This document shows positions 18,012-25,020 of a stretch of 25,020 nucleotides of DNA, in pieces. The DNA is taken from contig BFEA01000104.1 of the NCBI GenBank assembly GCA_003427395.1, positions 1,277,455-1,302,474 of the forward strand. The letters are read 5' to 3'. Under the pieces are notes generated by a model. The model ran no database searches. It had not been told where the DNA came from and saw only the letters and a list, made by a program, of their open reading frames with translations. The DNA comes from Chara braunii (Eukaryota > Streptophyta > Charophyceae > Charales > Characeae). How positions within the stretch are numbered: the stretch's first letter is position 1; the number at the start of each line of letters is the position of its first letter. Both the position numbers and the translations under genes were made by a program.

Positions 18012-18131
18012 GGGACGCTGGGGCCCACCAATAGATGGAGCAGCCCGGTAGACAAGGATTCAATTTTGGCGGTTCTCTCACTATCGCAGGGACAGAGGGT
18101 TTGCAAAAGGGTCTTTAAAAAAAAAAAAAAA
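18012..18131 (+). mobile_element. 5'-truncated LINE tail
   Basis: GGGACGCTGG at 18012 is followed by GGCCCACCAATAGATGGAG and ends in 15 A (18117-18131). It matches the LINE 3' block with the hairpin's second half deleted. Only about 105 bp of element precede the A-tail, so it is an extreme 5' truncation. Confidence 0.75.
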
Positions 18132-18295
18132 TGGTTGAGCATGGTGAGGAGTTTTTATGATTTTCTCTCCACTTTTTGAATTAAATACAACTTGTTAGGG
18201 ATTTGTTATGTGTTCTATAGATTCCAGTTTTGATTTTTTCCATTAATAATCTTTTTCTCGCTTTTAGCCCAGTGCTTTGTGACTTCTTGTAGAGG

Positions 18296-18296
<1 letters not shown>
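18132..18296. other. Spacer between LINE tail and copy A2
   Basis: T-rich, no feature seen. Confidence 0.4.

Positions 18297-18384
<88 letters not shown>
18297..18384 (-). repeat. Uninterrupted 88-base poly-T (poly-A tail of A2)
   Basis: 88 consecutive T on the plus strand. It is directly joined to the conserved family A 3' end (AAGTCCAGG...), so on the minus strand it is the element's A-tail. The true length may differ because such runs are hard to sequence. Confidence 0.9.
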
Positions 18385-18387
<3 letters not shown>

Positions 18388-18849
18388 TCCAGGTTATTGT
18401 AAAGGCTTGCCACCAGGCATATGACAATTACCCCTTCACTAGTAGGCCAATTTTTATGTACGGGAAACCTGTAAGACTCCTCCCACGCTTACTCATCATA
18501 ACTGGCCCTGGCGCATCCCTACTCCCGAGGTCCTACCTTAGTGTTTTACCCACCCTAGATCATCGACCTTNTCTAGTGACTTGACCAGAAAGTGATTATA
18601 GGCCTTAGGGCTAAGCAGGTCCTCACCTCCCTCCCAGTCCTGATTTAAGCATAGTCGGACGAGCCTTATTGTATGGGTATTTTGAGTGCTAGGGGTAGAT
18701 ATTTTACTACACGCCCGATAAGTGAACCTTTTTTTTCCCTTGTTAGAGATGTCATAGCTTTATCATCATCAGATCCCTCAAGTTATTATCTTGAATTTTA
18801 TGTTCTTGAACCCTTTCTTATCGGAGGTTGTTCATACGTAGAGCATCAC

Positions 18850-19048
18850 CAGTTTATGTCCTCAGCAGACNCACGACTACNATCCGCTCTCCTTACCTCT
18901 ATCATAAACTGGTNTCTTGTCATNTTTTATCGTCCCCCATAGTATCTATAGTTTATGTNTTNAGTNGGTACACGACCACCATCCGCTCCCCACCTCTATC
19001 ATCAATTTGACCTACNCTGGACTTTTCTNATCACTGTATTGTCCATGC
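18850..19048. repeat. About 99-bp tandem duplication inside A2
   Basis: AGTTTATGT at 18851 recurs at 18950. Both are followed by a CACGAC.AC.ATCCGCT stretch, then CC..ACCTCTATCAT. Several N fall in the two copies. Confidence 0.7.
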
Positions 19049-19689
19049 AGGTAGTCTCTAGGGCAGGTTCCCCAACGATATCATCCACTGAAGCCTATCC
19101 TACCTCTAGTCCTACCAATGGGATCCCTAGTAAGATATCCCCTACTACATATACCTCCACCAATATCCAATCTTGTCCTACCCAATCCCACCCGTAGCCT
19201 ATACCCCCCAAAGAAGAGCCCTACGTGATCAATCTCCCACAACCCTGTCGACATCGCCATAATTTTCGTTTATCAGGTATTGAACCCCACAATCACCCTG
19301 ACAATCCCATGGACTAGGAACGTTGAGCAAACCTCTCGTATCCTAGAACCACCATACAATAACCATGGACGAAACTCGTTGGGTGTTGCATAGGCAGTGT
19401 CGGTAATCCTTACCACAGGTCAGCCTAAGGAGGGTATGCAAATGGTTATGCGTTATATTTCCTTACACGTGGGTGCGGAGTTTTGAACCCGCAACCTTAG
19501 ACCACAATGCACATTTCCAACCGGTGCCCTTACCACTTGGTTTCGTTTGCAAACGTGTTGTTCTGTTGCTTTTCCATCACGAGACTTGTTGTCGGTCATG
19601 ACGTCGGCCTGGTGAGGGATCAGAGCATCAACCTTATAGATGCTGGCGCTGTAGTTGATTTGCGGGATGATTAAGGGTTTGATTGTCGT

Positions 19690-20400
19690 TTGGTTTCCAC
19701 TGCATGATGATAGATGCTTTGGGAATTCAACAAAATAAAATTTTAATGCAGAGTCTGTTGTGGTATTTATTTTCGGAGGAAGCCGTACTGGTGTCCTCTT
19801 TGTTTTTGGACAACCTTACTATCATGGTCGATGCCACGAGAGAAAATTTGGAGGACATTAAACGTATCCAATATGGTAGTAAATTCGGAAAGTAAGACCT
19901 AAGCGTGGTGGATCCACCACCAAGGAGGGAGGCCCCCGAACATGCCCAATGTGCCTTGGCTCCCCTTGGAGGGCCTAGTTGGTATTCTTGGGATCTCCAT
20001 GTCGGCCCTTGGGTACCATCCTTCAAACGATGATTGGATCAGTGCGCCGACCCTTGCCAAATCGTTAAATTGGTGCAATAAGCACACCCCGATTTTTGAC
20101 CGGGCGTTGGTCATCAATAACGTGATATTCGCCACAATGTGGTGTAAATTGGTGTTCTGGTGACTGAGCAAGGCCGCTTTTCAGGCCCTTTCAGCCAAGG
20201 TCGCTGCCTCTTTATGGACGGGTGATGACGAATGGCCAAACATGACTATTCGTGTTGTCTGGGAGTCTGTGATTCAACCAAAGAAGAGGGGAGGTATGGG
20301 CATTATAAACCCTCTCACACAAGTGCAGGCCGTCCGCCTCCAGTGGGTGAAAATGTTCTCTCCTCTTCCTGCCCTTGGCAGACGTTGGCTCTAGAGCACG
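19690..20400 (+). pseudogene. LINE-2 reverse transcriptase, end of palm to thumb
   Basis: The first frame has FLDNLTIMVDATRENLEDIKR, the equivalent of the FADD box with the catalytic pair changed to L-D-N. After a frame change, LGISMSALGYHPS and LAKSLNWCNKHTPIFDRAL are followed by VINNVIFATMWCKLVFW. Then come a TGA (20161-20163) and LSKAAFQALSAKVAASLW. The frame continues with VVWESVIQPKKRGGMGIINP, the usual GGLGI-like motif after the thumb of LINEs, and LQWVKMFSPLPALGRRWL, then a stop. Alignment to LINE-1 at 2912-2529 is clear by eye. Loss of the catalytic Asp residues and the stops make it non-functional. Confidence 0.85.
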
Positions 20401-21180
20401 TTGCCCGTCTAGCTCCTCTGCCCCCCCAAGAGGTGCATCCATTCACCTGGTTGGAGGATTGCTACTGGTCAATACCTCGAAAGATCTAGGGCCAACCAGT
20501 GGAAAGGTTTTCGCCAACCCTCCTCAAAAGTTGGCAACGACTTCCCNTTCCTGATAAACAAGCGCCTGGCCGGTNGGAAGAGGTGTTCCGGCAACCCCCC
20601 TTTGGGAACCGATGGATTACACCCCATCAGGGCCAGGTATTGTGTAGGTCGGTGGCGCCATGGAAAGGTTGGGTAAATCACGCGGTTCTTCGGGTGGGCC
20701 ACCTGTGGGACCAGCAGAGCAAAGGATTGGAAGCCGGTCACCCAATTACTAAACACCCTTTGACACTGCCATCATATAGACCGACACCTGGACACGATCA
20801 TTGAGGCCATTCTGCTCTGCTGGTACAGATTACTTAAGCGTGGGCCCACTTTACAGGAGGGAGACTGGGCCGGTTTCCTAGGGGATCCGGTTAGGATATG
20901 CCGGATTTGCATGGTTAGAGTCTCAGACGTTTTGGTGNAATATTATGCGATTGGCTCTAGGAATATGTTGGAGGGATCTCGAGACCCCTTTGNGTGGAAA
21001 GACAAATCTGAGGTTTTTCGTGTGTGAGTGTTGGGGGAAGGAGAAGACACTATGGCCTTCGAGCCCCACACACCCATTCAAGAGCTCGCCTTAGACCCCC
21101 AGGAATGACAACNGAAAACTGGCAGGAGAACGACGCCCAGACCCGGCAAACCGATCCACCTTCATGTCATGTCAGTTAAA
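20401..21180 (+). pseudogene. LINE-2 ORF2 middle section, multiply frameshifted
   Basis: Short pieces in alternating frames, for example WKGWVNHAVLRVGHLWDQ at about 20660-20720, fit the segment before the zinc-finger domain in this LINE type. Ambiguous bases at 20547, 20575, 20939 and 20993 add uncertainty. No intact domain remains. Confidence 0.6.
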
Positions 21181-21863
21181 TCCAGGTACAGGATGATCCG
21201 CCTCAAACGACCGCTGAGAGAGCAGATAAATCATAGGTGGGCCAGGCATCTCAATATAGATTGAAACCTCNTCACACGGATCCAATGGTTCAGTGAGAGC
21301 AAGGCCAGACCAGCTAAAGTCACATCATTGCAGTGGCAGATTGCCCACCACTCCCTCCCGACCAATGCCTGGCTGATTGACCAATGCCTGACTGATTGCC
21401 TGGATGATCCAGCAATGGCTAACTCGTCCCCCTTCACGAAAATCTGTACAGATTAGGCAGACGATCTGTCCTTTGGGTCCTTTGGTGGCAGCGTTGCCTC
21501 CTAACGTGAGAAAGGGGTCAGAGTGAAGGGTGCGGAACTCATAGGGCAGATAAAGAAGCAGGTTCAGCTGGAGCTGATGCGAAGATGGCAAGCCCTCAAA
21601 GCTCCGCCGGACATTTTCCAGACGGACCAGGATATTAGGTGGGCGCTCACGGGTTTTGTATAGACTGGCTTGGGGGGAATCATGGGGGTTGGATTGCTCA
21701 GGTACAGTTGGGGGGAGACCAGGGCGGTCCGTCTGGACAGGGNCCCCCCAGCGATTACCGTCTCCTTTTCAATGATTGGAGTGATGTTGAACCTTCATTC
21801 CCTATGAGACCTCCCTCTGATTTCTTGGACCCCTTCCCATCACATCCCCTTTCTCTGGCTTAA
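21165..21863 (+). pseudogene. LINE-2 ORF2 C-terminal region
   Basis: The segment reads VKSRYRMIRLKRPLREQINH, then LQWQIAHHSLPTNAWL. That parallels LINE-1 LKWQIIHRCLPTPDWL in the zf-RVT-like domain. The zinc-ligand part itself is frameshifted. The last frame (21639-21863) has FCIDWLGG, DYRLLFNDW and DPFPSHPLSLA and then stops, matching the end of LINE-3 ORF2. It is therefore the authentic C-terminus of this LINE subfamily. Confidence 0.8.
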
Positions 21864-22182
21864 ACTCTCAATTGATCACAAGCTGCTACTCATTGGGCAA
21901 ACCGCACCGCTGGTGTCCCCCGGCGGTCGACGGAGCTCGCCAGACGACATATGTTGCCAGGACCCTGGGACGACTTAAGTACCAAGCAAGGAGAAGGATT
22001 ATGGCCCTTTTCAAGCTTTAGAAGCAAGATGAGCTTTGGGGGTTACGCTTGCAAACCAAGCAACGCCTTTTGGCAAACACACCTAGGTGATGGAGGACGC
22101 TAGGCGTGCAAGGCTAGTTTAGGCGCCCCAGTGGAAGGGTGAAGAGGCAGCACTGTTACCAAAAATCTCTCATGATTGTCTT
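21864..22182 (+). other. LINE-2 3' UTR, up to the insertion site
   Basis: Non-coding sequence after the ORF2 stop. It ends with the target site CTCATGATTGTCTT (22169-22182), which is repeated at 23475-23488. A frame reading SIDHKLLLIG at about 21870-21900 resembles the LINE endonuclease DHK motif, but nothing around it does. Confidence 0.55.
22169..22182. repeat. Target-site duplication, left copy
   Basis: CTCATGATTGTCTT, 14 bp, identical to 23475-23488 across copy A3. This is the size range expected of LINE-type target-primed insertion. Confidence 0.93.
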
Positions 22183-22244
22183 TTTTATTTTATTTTATTT
22201 TATTTTTTATTTTTTATTTAAGTCCACGGTGTTGTAGAGGCCAG

Positions 22245-22262
22245 TCACTGAGTGCACAGTGA
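22245..22262 (-). repeat. Short stem near the 3' end of A3
   Basis: TCACTG-AGTGCA-CAGTGA, a perfect 6-bp stem about 25 bp from the A-tail. A2 has a different 4-bp stem (TGCC-ACCA-GGCA) at a similar place. A recognition role for the helper enzyme is possible but unproven. Confidence 0.4.
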
Positions 22263-22816
22263 TCACCTGGAGCAGTAGGCCGTGGGTGTCCTGGAATATG
22301 AGACCACCTCCCATCCCATCCTCACGTCAATACTCCTAGAGCAGCCCCTATCCCACTATCCTACCTCAGTGTGACCAGCACTCAGGATTATTACCCTACC
22401 AATGGGCAGGTAACTTGGACCGAACAACAGTGATAGGCACCAGGGCTGATAGGTTGCCCAGCCCTGGTGGAAGCGGAATCGGACGAGCCTTGTCGAACGG
22501 GAACTTCGGACGGCAGGCCCAGACAATCTACTACAGGCCCCAAGAGACTCTGGGCCCTAGGTTCAGACAGGGTAGCACCCATTGAAGCAGTCTTACTGTC
22601 CTTCCCTTAGCTTATCCAAGGCCAGGCGGAACTTGGACTGGCCTGATCGACTTATACTTCTACCCTTACACTAGGGTCTAAGCCTTATATAGCCACCAGA
22701 CAGTTCTATCCGAATATTAGTAGGAACTCCGGCGGTCCTTACCTGTACCTACTGCAGATACTAGACCCCACCCAGTGAGTAGACCCCCCCAGTCTGCTAG
22801 TTATGTAGTTCACAGG

Positions 22817-23072
22817 CTATGTGTATACCCGAAGGCTATGTATGCTCCGTGTATCTATGTATCAAGATGTACAGACAGCACCATGTGTGGAAACTTGAGT
22901 ATCTAGCCCGTAGGCCATGCATAATTCGCAAGCTCTGTATATGCCCGAANGCTGTGTGTGCTCTGTGAATCAATGTATAGAGATGTATAGGCAGCATCAT
23001 GTGTGTATGTCGAAGAGAGAATCAATGTATCGAGATGTATAGGCAGCATCATGTGTGTATGTCGAAGAGAGA
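22817..23072. repeat. Nested tandem duplications inside A3 (117 bp and 52 bp)
   Basis: Two 52-bp units, 22969-23020 and 23021-23072, differ by one base (ATCAATGTATAGAG against ATCAATGTATCGAG). An older duplication of about 117 bp relates 22817-22893 (ACCCGAAGGCTATGTATGCT) to 22934-23006 (GCCCGAANGCTGTGTGTGCT). Confidence 0.92.
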
Positions 23073-23104
23073 ACGGGGTAAGCTGGACAAGGACCCCCCC
23101 AAGG

Positions 23105-23175
23105 TCCGAACCAAGTTCGAACCTGTGACCTTGTAACATGTAATAGAATGACTCTACCATGTGAACGACTAGTAG
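23105..23175 (-). repeat. Second tRNA-like unit inside A3
   Basis: On the minus strand GGTTCGAACTT (23123-23113) is a near-perfect box B. CATGGTAGAGTC upstream (about 23162-23151) resembles the D-arm part of box A, and AAGGTCACAGGTTCGAA resembles the variable loop and T arm of some threonine-type tRNAs. The T-stem is not closed, so it is not a functional tRNA. Copies A1 and A2 do not show it at the matching position. Confidence 0.55.
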
Positions 23176-23400
23176 CGGAAATGGCACGAANGTGTGACAT
23201 GCTAGACTGGGNAGATCAACAGACCACCCAAGACCAACACCCCCAAGCAACCCATGTGAAACCCAGAACCAACATACAACACCATGAACAACCCTTGGGT
23301 GGTGCGCAGGCAGTGTCTGTAATAGTACGATGCGTCAGCCCAACGGCCAGCCGTGCGACAATCTAACGCCCTGCCGGTGTCCATGAGCAAGGTTCCAATT

Positions 23401-23474
23401 GAGTTTTGAACCCGCAACCTCATACCACAATGCGCATTTCCAACTGGTGCTCTAACCACTGAGCCACATCAACC
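23401..23474 (-). promoter_or_regulatory. tRNA-like pol III promoter head of A3
   Basis: TGGCTCAGTGG matches the box A consensus TRGYNNARNGG. GGTTCAAAACT matches box B at most positions. The boxes are 54 bases apart, about ten more than in a standard tRNA. The first base of the element lies eight bases before box A, as expected for an internal pol III promoter. Confidence 0.75.
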
Positions 23475-23488
23475 CTCATGATTGTCTT
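23475..23488. repeat. Target-site duplication, right copy
   Basis: CTCATGATTGTCTT, identical to 22169-22182. Here it is joined to the LINE-2 continuation ATGATGTACAGGG. Confidence 0.93.
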
Positions 23489-23625
23489 ATGATGTACAGG
23501 GACGCTGGACCCGGTTTCCAGCAGGTGCAGCTCCCCACCAATAGATGGAGTCACCAGGAACAGCTACTGGGGGGCCTGCTTTTACCACTTCCCCTTGTAG
23601 AGGTTGCAGGTTTAAAAAAAAAAAA
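23489..23625 (+). repeat. LINE-2 3'-terminal block with hairpin and A-tail
   Basis: GGGACGCTGG starts at 23499. The hairpin GCTGGACCCGGTTTCCAGC is at 23504-23522, CACCAATAGATGGAG follows, and a 12-A tail ends at 23625. This is the best-preserved example of the block shared by the LINEs here. Confidence 0.85.
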
Positions 23626-23698
23626 GGGATTTCCTTTCCGCCTCTTCAAGAAAAACGAAAAAGAAAAAAGTGCCTGTTGTAGTATGGTCAACAGTGAC

Positions 23699-24214
23699 TC
23701 AACAGCATGAGGTCACCGGAACACGGAAAAAAAAAAGAGCCTGTTGAAGAAAAAAGCCGACACCTGTAAAGGCGGTGTTGTTGGGTCCAGCCATCGCTCC
23801 TCGCCCGCCGCCGTTGCTCAGGAGTGCAATCATCATGGAGACGAAAGGGCAGGCTTCTCCAAAGAGACAGTCCGGCATGCAGTTGGAGATGTACATCACG
23901 GCGGGGCTGATCGCAGGGTAGGCGTTGACCAGATCGTATCCGATGGCATTGGTGCAGTCGCAGTGGTCAGCCACTCCATACACGTCATTTCTGTACTTCG
24001 AGATGGCAGCAACACACGCCGCGCTGTTATTAGACACTCCGGTAAAAGACTCGCAAGCACGATAGACATCTGCGAGAGAAATGGTGGGACCTGCTGGGGC
24101 CTCCTCCACCGAGCGCAGGAGTGGGGCTTGCGCTCCGCCGCTCGCGATAAGAACGATAATTGCACAGGCTATCACAGCAGCCATGTGGCTGTGCGAGAAA
24201 TCGGGGGATCCCAT
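23699..24214 (-). CDS. Candidate small secreted cysteine-containing protein
   Basis: From Met at 24214 the frame gives 171 residues. The N-terminus looks like a signal peptide: MGSPDFSHSHMAAV, a hydrophobic core ACAIIVLIASG, and a likely cut after GAQA. The mature part has seven cysteines before residue 125 (RAC, AAC, CDC, NC, DC, EAC), a pattern typical of disulfide-bonded extracellular proteins. It lacks the CC and CxC arrangement of lipid-transfer proteins and I do not recognise a family. The frame is open upstream to 24379, but that part is low-complexity (IAIAIAFAISISIS, from a GATGGC/GATGGA repeat) and better explained as 5' UTR. An inner Met at 24184 is an alternative start. The last 40 residues (FFLQQALFFF) may be read-through into an intron or 3' UTR: AG|GTGTCGG at about 23774 could be a donor. 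The overlapping plus-strand frame is probably a shadow. Confidence 0.45.
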   Translation of the reverse strand: MGSPDFSHSHMAAVIACAIIVLIASGGAQAPLLRSVEEAPAGPTISLADVYRACESFTGVSNNSAACVAAISKYRNDVYGVADHCDCTNAIGYDLVNAYPAISPAVMYISNCMPDCLFGEACPFVSMMIALLSNGGGRGAMAGPNNTAFTGVGFFLQQALFFFRVPVTSCC

Positions 24215-24262
24215 GATGGAGATGGAGATGGAGATGGCGAAGGCGATGGCGATGGCGATGGG
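24213..24262. repeat. GATGGA/GATGGC hexamer repeat
   Basis: Imperfect tandem GATGGA and GATGGC units immediately upstream of the proposed start codon of the secreted-protein gene. They are likely in its 5' UTR or, less likely, code for an Ile/Ala/Ser stretch. Confidence 0.75.
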
Positions 24263-24458
24263 AGAGTTCACCCGAATTGCCTCTAAGAGCTCGTTGCGTG
24301 ATGGGGAATTGATCAGCCAACGATGAAATCGCCTATAATGTTCAGCAGTGAGACCAGTGAGAGCAGTGAGAGCGCTCAAGTGATGTTAGCGCAGCCCTGC
24401 TATGCCGCAGGACTGTACTTTCTTACAGGACAGGGCCCACTCTCCCTTTTCACTGGAA

Positions 24459-24462
<4 letters not shown>

Positions 24463-24515
<53 letters not shown>

Positions 24516-24536
24516 TTTTGTGTGTGTGTGTGTGTG
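24463..24536. repeat. Compound microsatellite (TC)n-T13-(GT)n
   Basis: About 44 bp of TC repeat, a run of 13 T and about 17 bp of GT repeat in direct succession, upstream of the secreted-protein candidate. Confidence 0.97.
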
Positions 24537-25020
24537 GCTGCCGGACTCAGCAAATGTGGAAATTGCCGAGTGTATAACGAGGGAGAAAGTGGAAACATGA
24601 ATTCACCGTTAGAGAACCTGGTTTTGTGACCGAAACCAGTCCCAAAAAAACGAAAAAACATACCACACACTTGTGACTTTTTTTTGTTTTTTTCTCTTTT
24701 CTTTTTTTCTTTGGGTTGGATAGACCCGAGGGTGGACACGGACACACTGGACTTGGCCACGGTGAGGGGGACCTTGCTGGCCGTGTTCACAGTACATCCC
24801 GTGCAGGGAATAGAGCTGGGCTGAGGGCTCAAGTGTAGTAAGGACGTAGGATAAAAAAAAAAAAAAAAGGATAAGTGTTGGGGCAGAGGGAAATCTCCCC
24901 TTCACAGAGAGAGGAAAACTATGCTTGCAGGGATCCCCTCTAGATAGTGTTAGGAGTAGGTAGTGGAAGGTAAACAAACAGAAGTTGAGAGAAGAATATA
25001 GACAGTTGTGATCACCCCAA
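24537..25020. other. Unassigned right end with a GC-rich patch
   Basis: The stretch 24715-24840 is GC-richer than its surroundings. It is open in at least one frame on each strand; on minus, SIPCTGCTVNTASKVPLTVA is one piece. It could be an exon of the neighbouring gene, but no splice structure can be fixed. T-rich and A-rich runs (24679-24711, 24853-24868) lie on either side. I see no other feature. Confidence 0.3.

Larger units (their letters stand above)
18297..19550 (-). mobile_element. Family A tRNA-headed element, copy A2
   Basis: The minus strand starts near 19550 with a tRNA-like head. Box B-like GGTTCAAAACT is at 19489-19479, while the box A side is degenerate. The family core (ACCGACACTGCCTATGCAAC) lies at about 19407-19385. 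The element ends with the tail at 18423-18385 and 88 A (18384-18297, T on plus). Body words match A3, for example CGGACGAGCCTT at about 18657 and 22482, TGAT.ATAGGC...AGGGCT nearby, and AGTAGGCC near the tail. Length is about 1,250 bp. It has no ORF worth noting. No convincing target duplication was found. Confidence 0.75.
22183..23474 (-). mobile_element. Family A tRNA-headed element, full-length copy A3 (1,292 bp)
   Basis: A perfect 14-bp duplication on both sides defines the ends. On the minus strand it starts GGTTGATGTGGCTCAGTGG. Box A-like TGGCTCAGTGG is at 23466-23456 and box B-like GGTTCAAAACT at 23412-23402. Next comes the family core (23322-23293), then a second tRNA-like unit, nested tandem repeats, the body shared with A2, and an A-rich tail of AAAAT units (22220-22183). 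No long ORF exists, so it must use enzymes from elsewhere, presumably a LINE. It inserted into the 3' UTR of LINE-2 in antisense orientation. The element is far longer than ordinary SINEs (100-700 bp). Confidence 0.88.
19690..23625 (+). mobile_element. LINE-2: 5'-truncated LINE split by a family A insertion
   Basis: The coding part (19690-21863) and 3' UTR (21864-22182) stop at copy A3. The terminal block and A-tail resume at 23489-23625 on the other side of A3's target duplication. Removing A3 and one duplication joins the UTR to ATGATGTACAGGGACGCTGG, which matches the UTR-tail junction of LINE-1. The 5' end is not sharply defined. Coding similarity begins near 19690 and A2 ends near 19550. 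The copy is dead, with several stops and frame changes. Confidence 0.82.

Noticed and set aside
18061-18085. GGATTCAATTTTGG as a pol III box B in the LINE tail at 18012-18131
   Set aside because: No box A upstream, and the other copies of the LINE tail lack it.
18281-19600. GACTTCTTGT before the poly-T of A2 and GACTTGTTGT after its head as a target duplication
   Set aside because: Not identical, and the right copy is about 30 bp beyond the expected 5' end of the element.
21870-21900. SIDHKLLLIG as a LINE endonuclease DHK motif from a third LINE fragment
   Set aside because: Ten residues only, with no other endonuclease motif around it. It lies in the expected 3' UTR of LINE-2.
23744-24286. 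180-codon plus-strand frame overlapping the secreted-protein candidate
   Set aside because: Composition is odd (long Asp-Gly repeat from the hexamer). There is no signal peptide or motif, and the minus frame is more protein-like.
24847-24875. GGATAA on both sides of an A16 run as a retroinsertion scar
   Set aside because: Six bases are too few, and no element body precedes the A-run.

Overview
The window looks like intergenic DNA from a large, repeat-rich plant-lineage genome. A land plant or charophyte alga is my best guess, with low confidence at species level. The evidence is: APE-type LINEs with a zf-RVT-like C-terminus, an old gag/protease/integrase LTR retrotransposon, tRNA-headed retroelements, a decayed U6 snRNA copy, long microsatellites, and no bacterial gene organisation. 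About 23.6 of 25.0 kb is transposon or simple repeat, mostly decayed. Only one stretch near the right end looks like a host gene.

Layout. 1-4963: a 5'-truncated LINE on the minus strand (LINE-1). It has endonuclease (GDFN, SRID, DHK), reverse transcriptase (FAD-box), a zinc-finger-like C-terminal domain, a 3' UTR and a terminal hairpin. 4964-5545: a truncated tRNA-headed element (family A, copy A1) plus the tail of another. 5546-5892: unassigned DNA. 5893-7155: the 3' part of a second minus-strand LINE (LINE-3). 7155-14607: a degraded LTR retrotransposon on the plus strand. Its LTRs are about 640 bp once a foldback MITE in the 5' LTR is subtracted. Inside are a gag zinc knuckle, a DTGA protease motif and an integrase-like piece, plus several other repeats. 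14608-18011: satellite-like 163-bp tandem repeats, a U6 pseudogene, a miRNA-like hairpin and degenerate repeats. 18012-18131: a LINE tail. 18297-19550: family A copy A2, with an 88-bp poly-T end. About 19690-23625: a plus-strand LINE (LINE-2), split at 22183-23474 by family A copy A3. A perfect 14-bp target-site duplication flanks A3. 23699-24214: a candidate secreted, cysteine-containing protein on the minus strand. 24463-25020: compound microsatellite and unassigned DNA.

How the parts relate. All the LINEs end in the same 3' block: GGGACGCTGG, a GCTGGA/TCCAGC hairpin, CACCAATAGATGGAG, then an A-tail. This suggests a reverse transcriptase that recognises its RNA by a 3' structure. Family A elements are about 1.2-1.3 kb, start with a tRNA-like pol III promoter, end in an A-rich tail and contain no long ORF. 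They look like unusually long SINEs that depend on another element's enzymes, and each copy carries its own internal tandem duplications. I judge this family, with its clean nested insertion, to be the most interesting system here.
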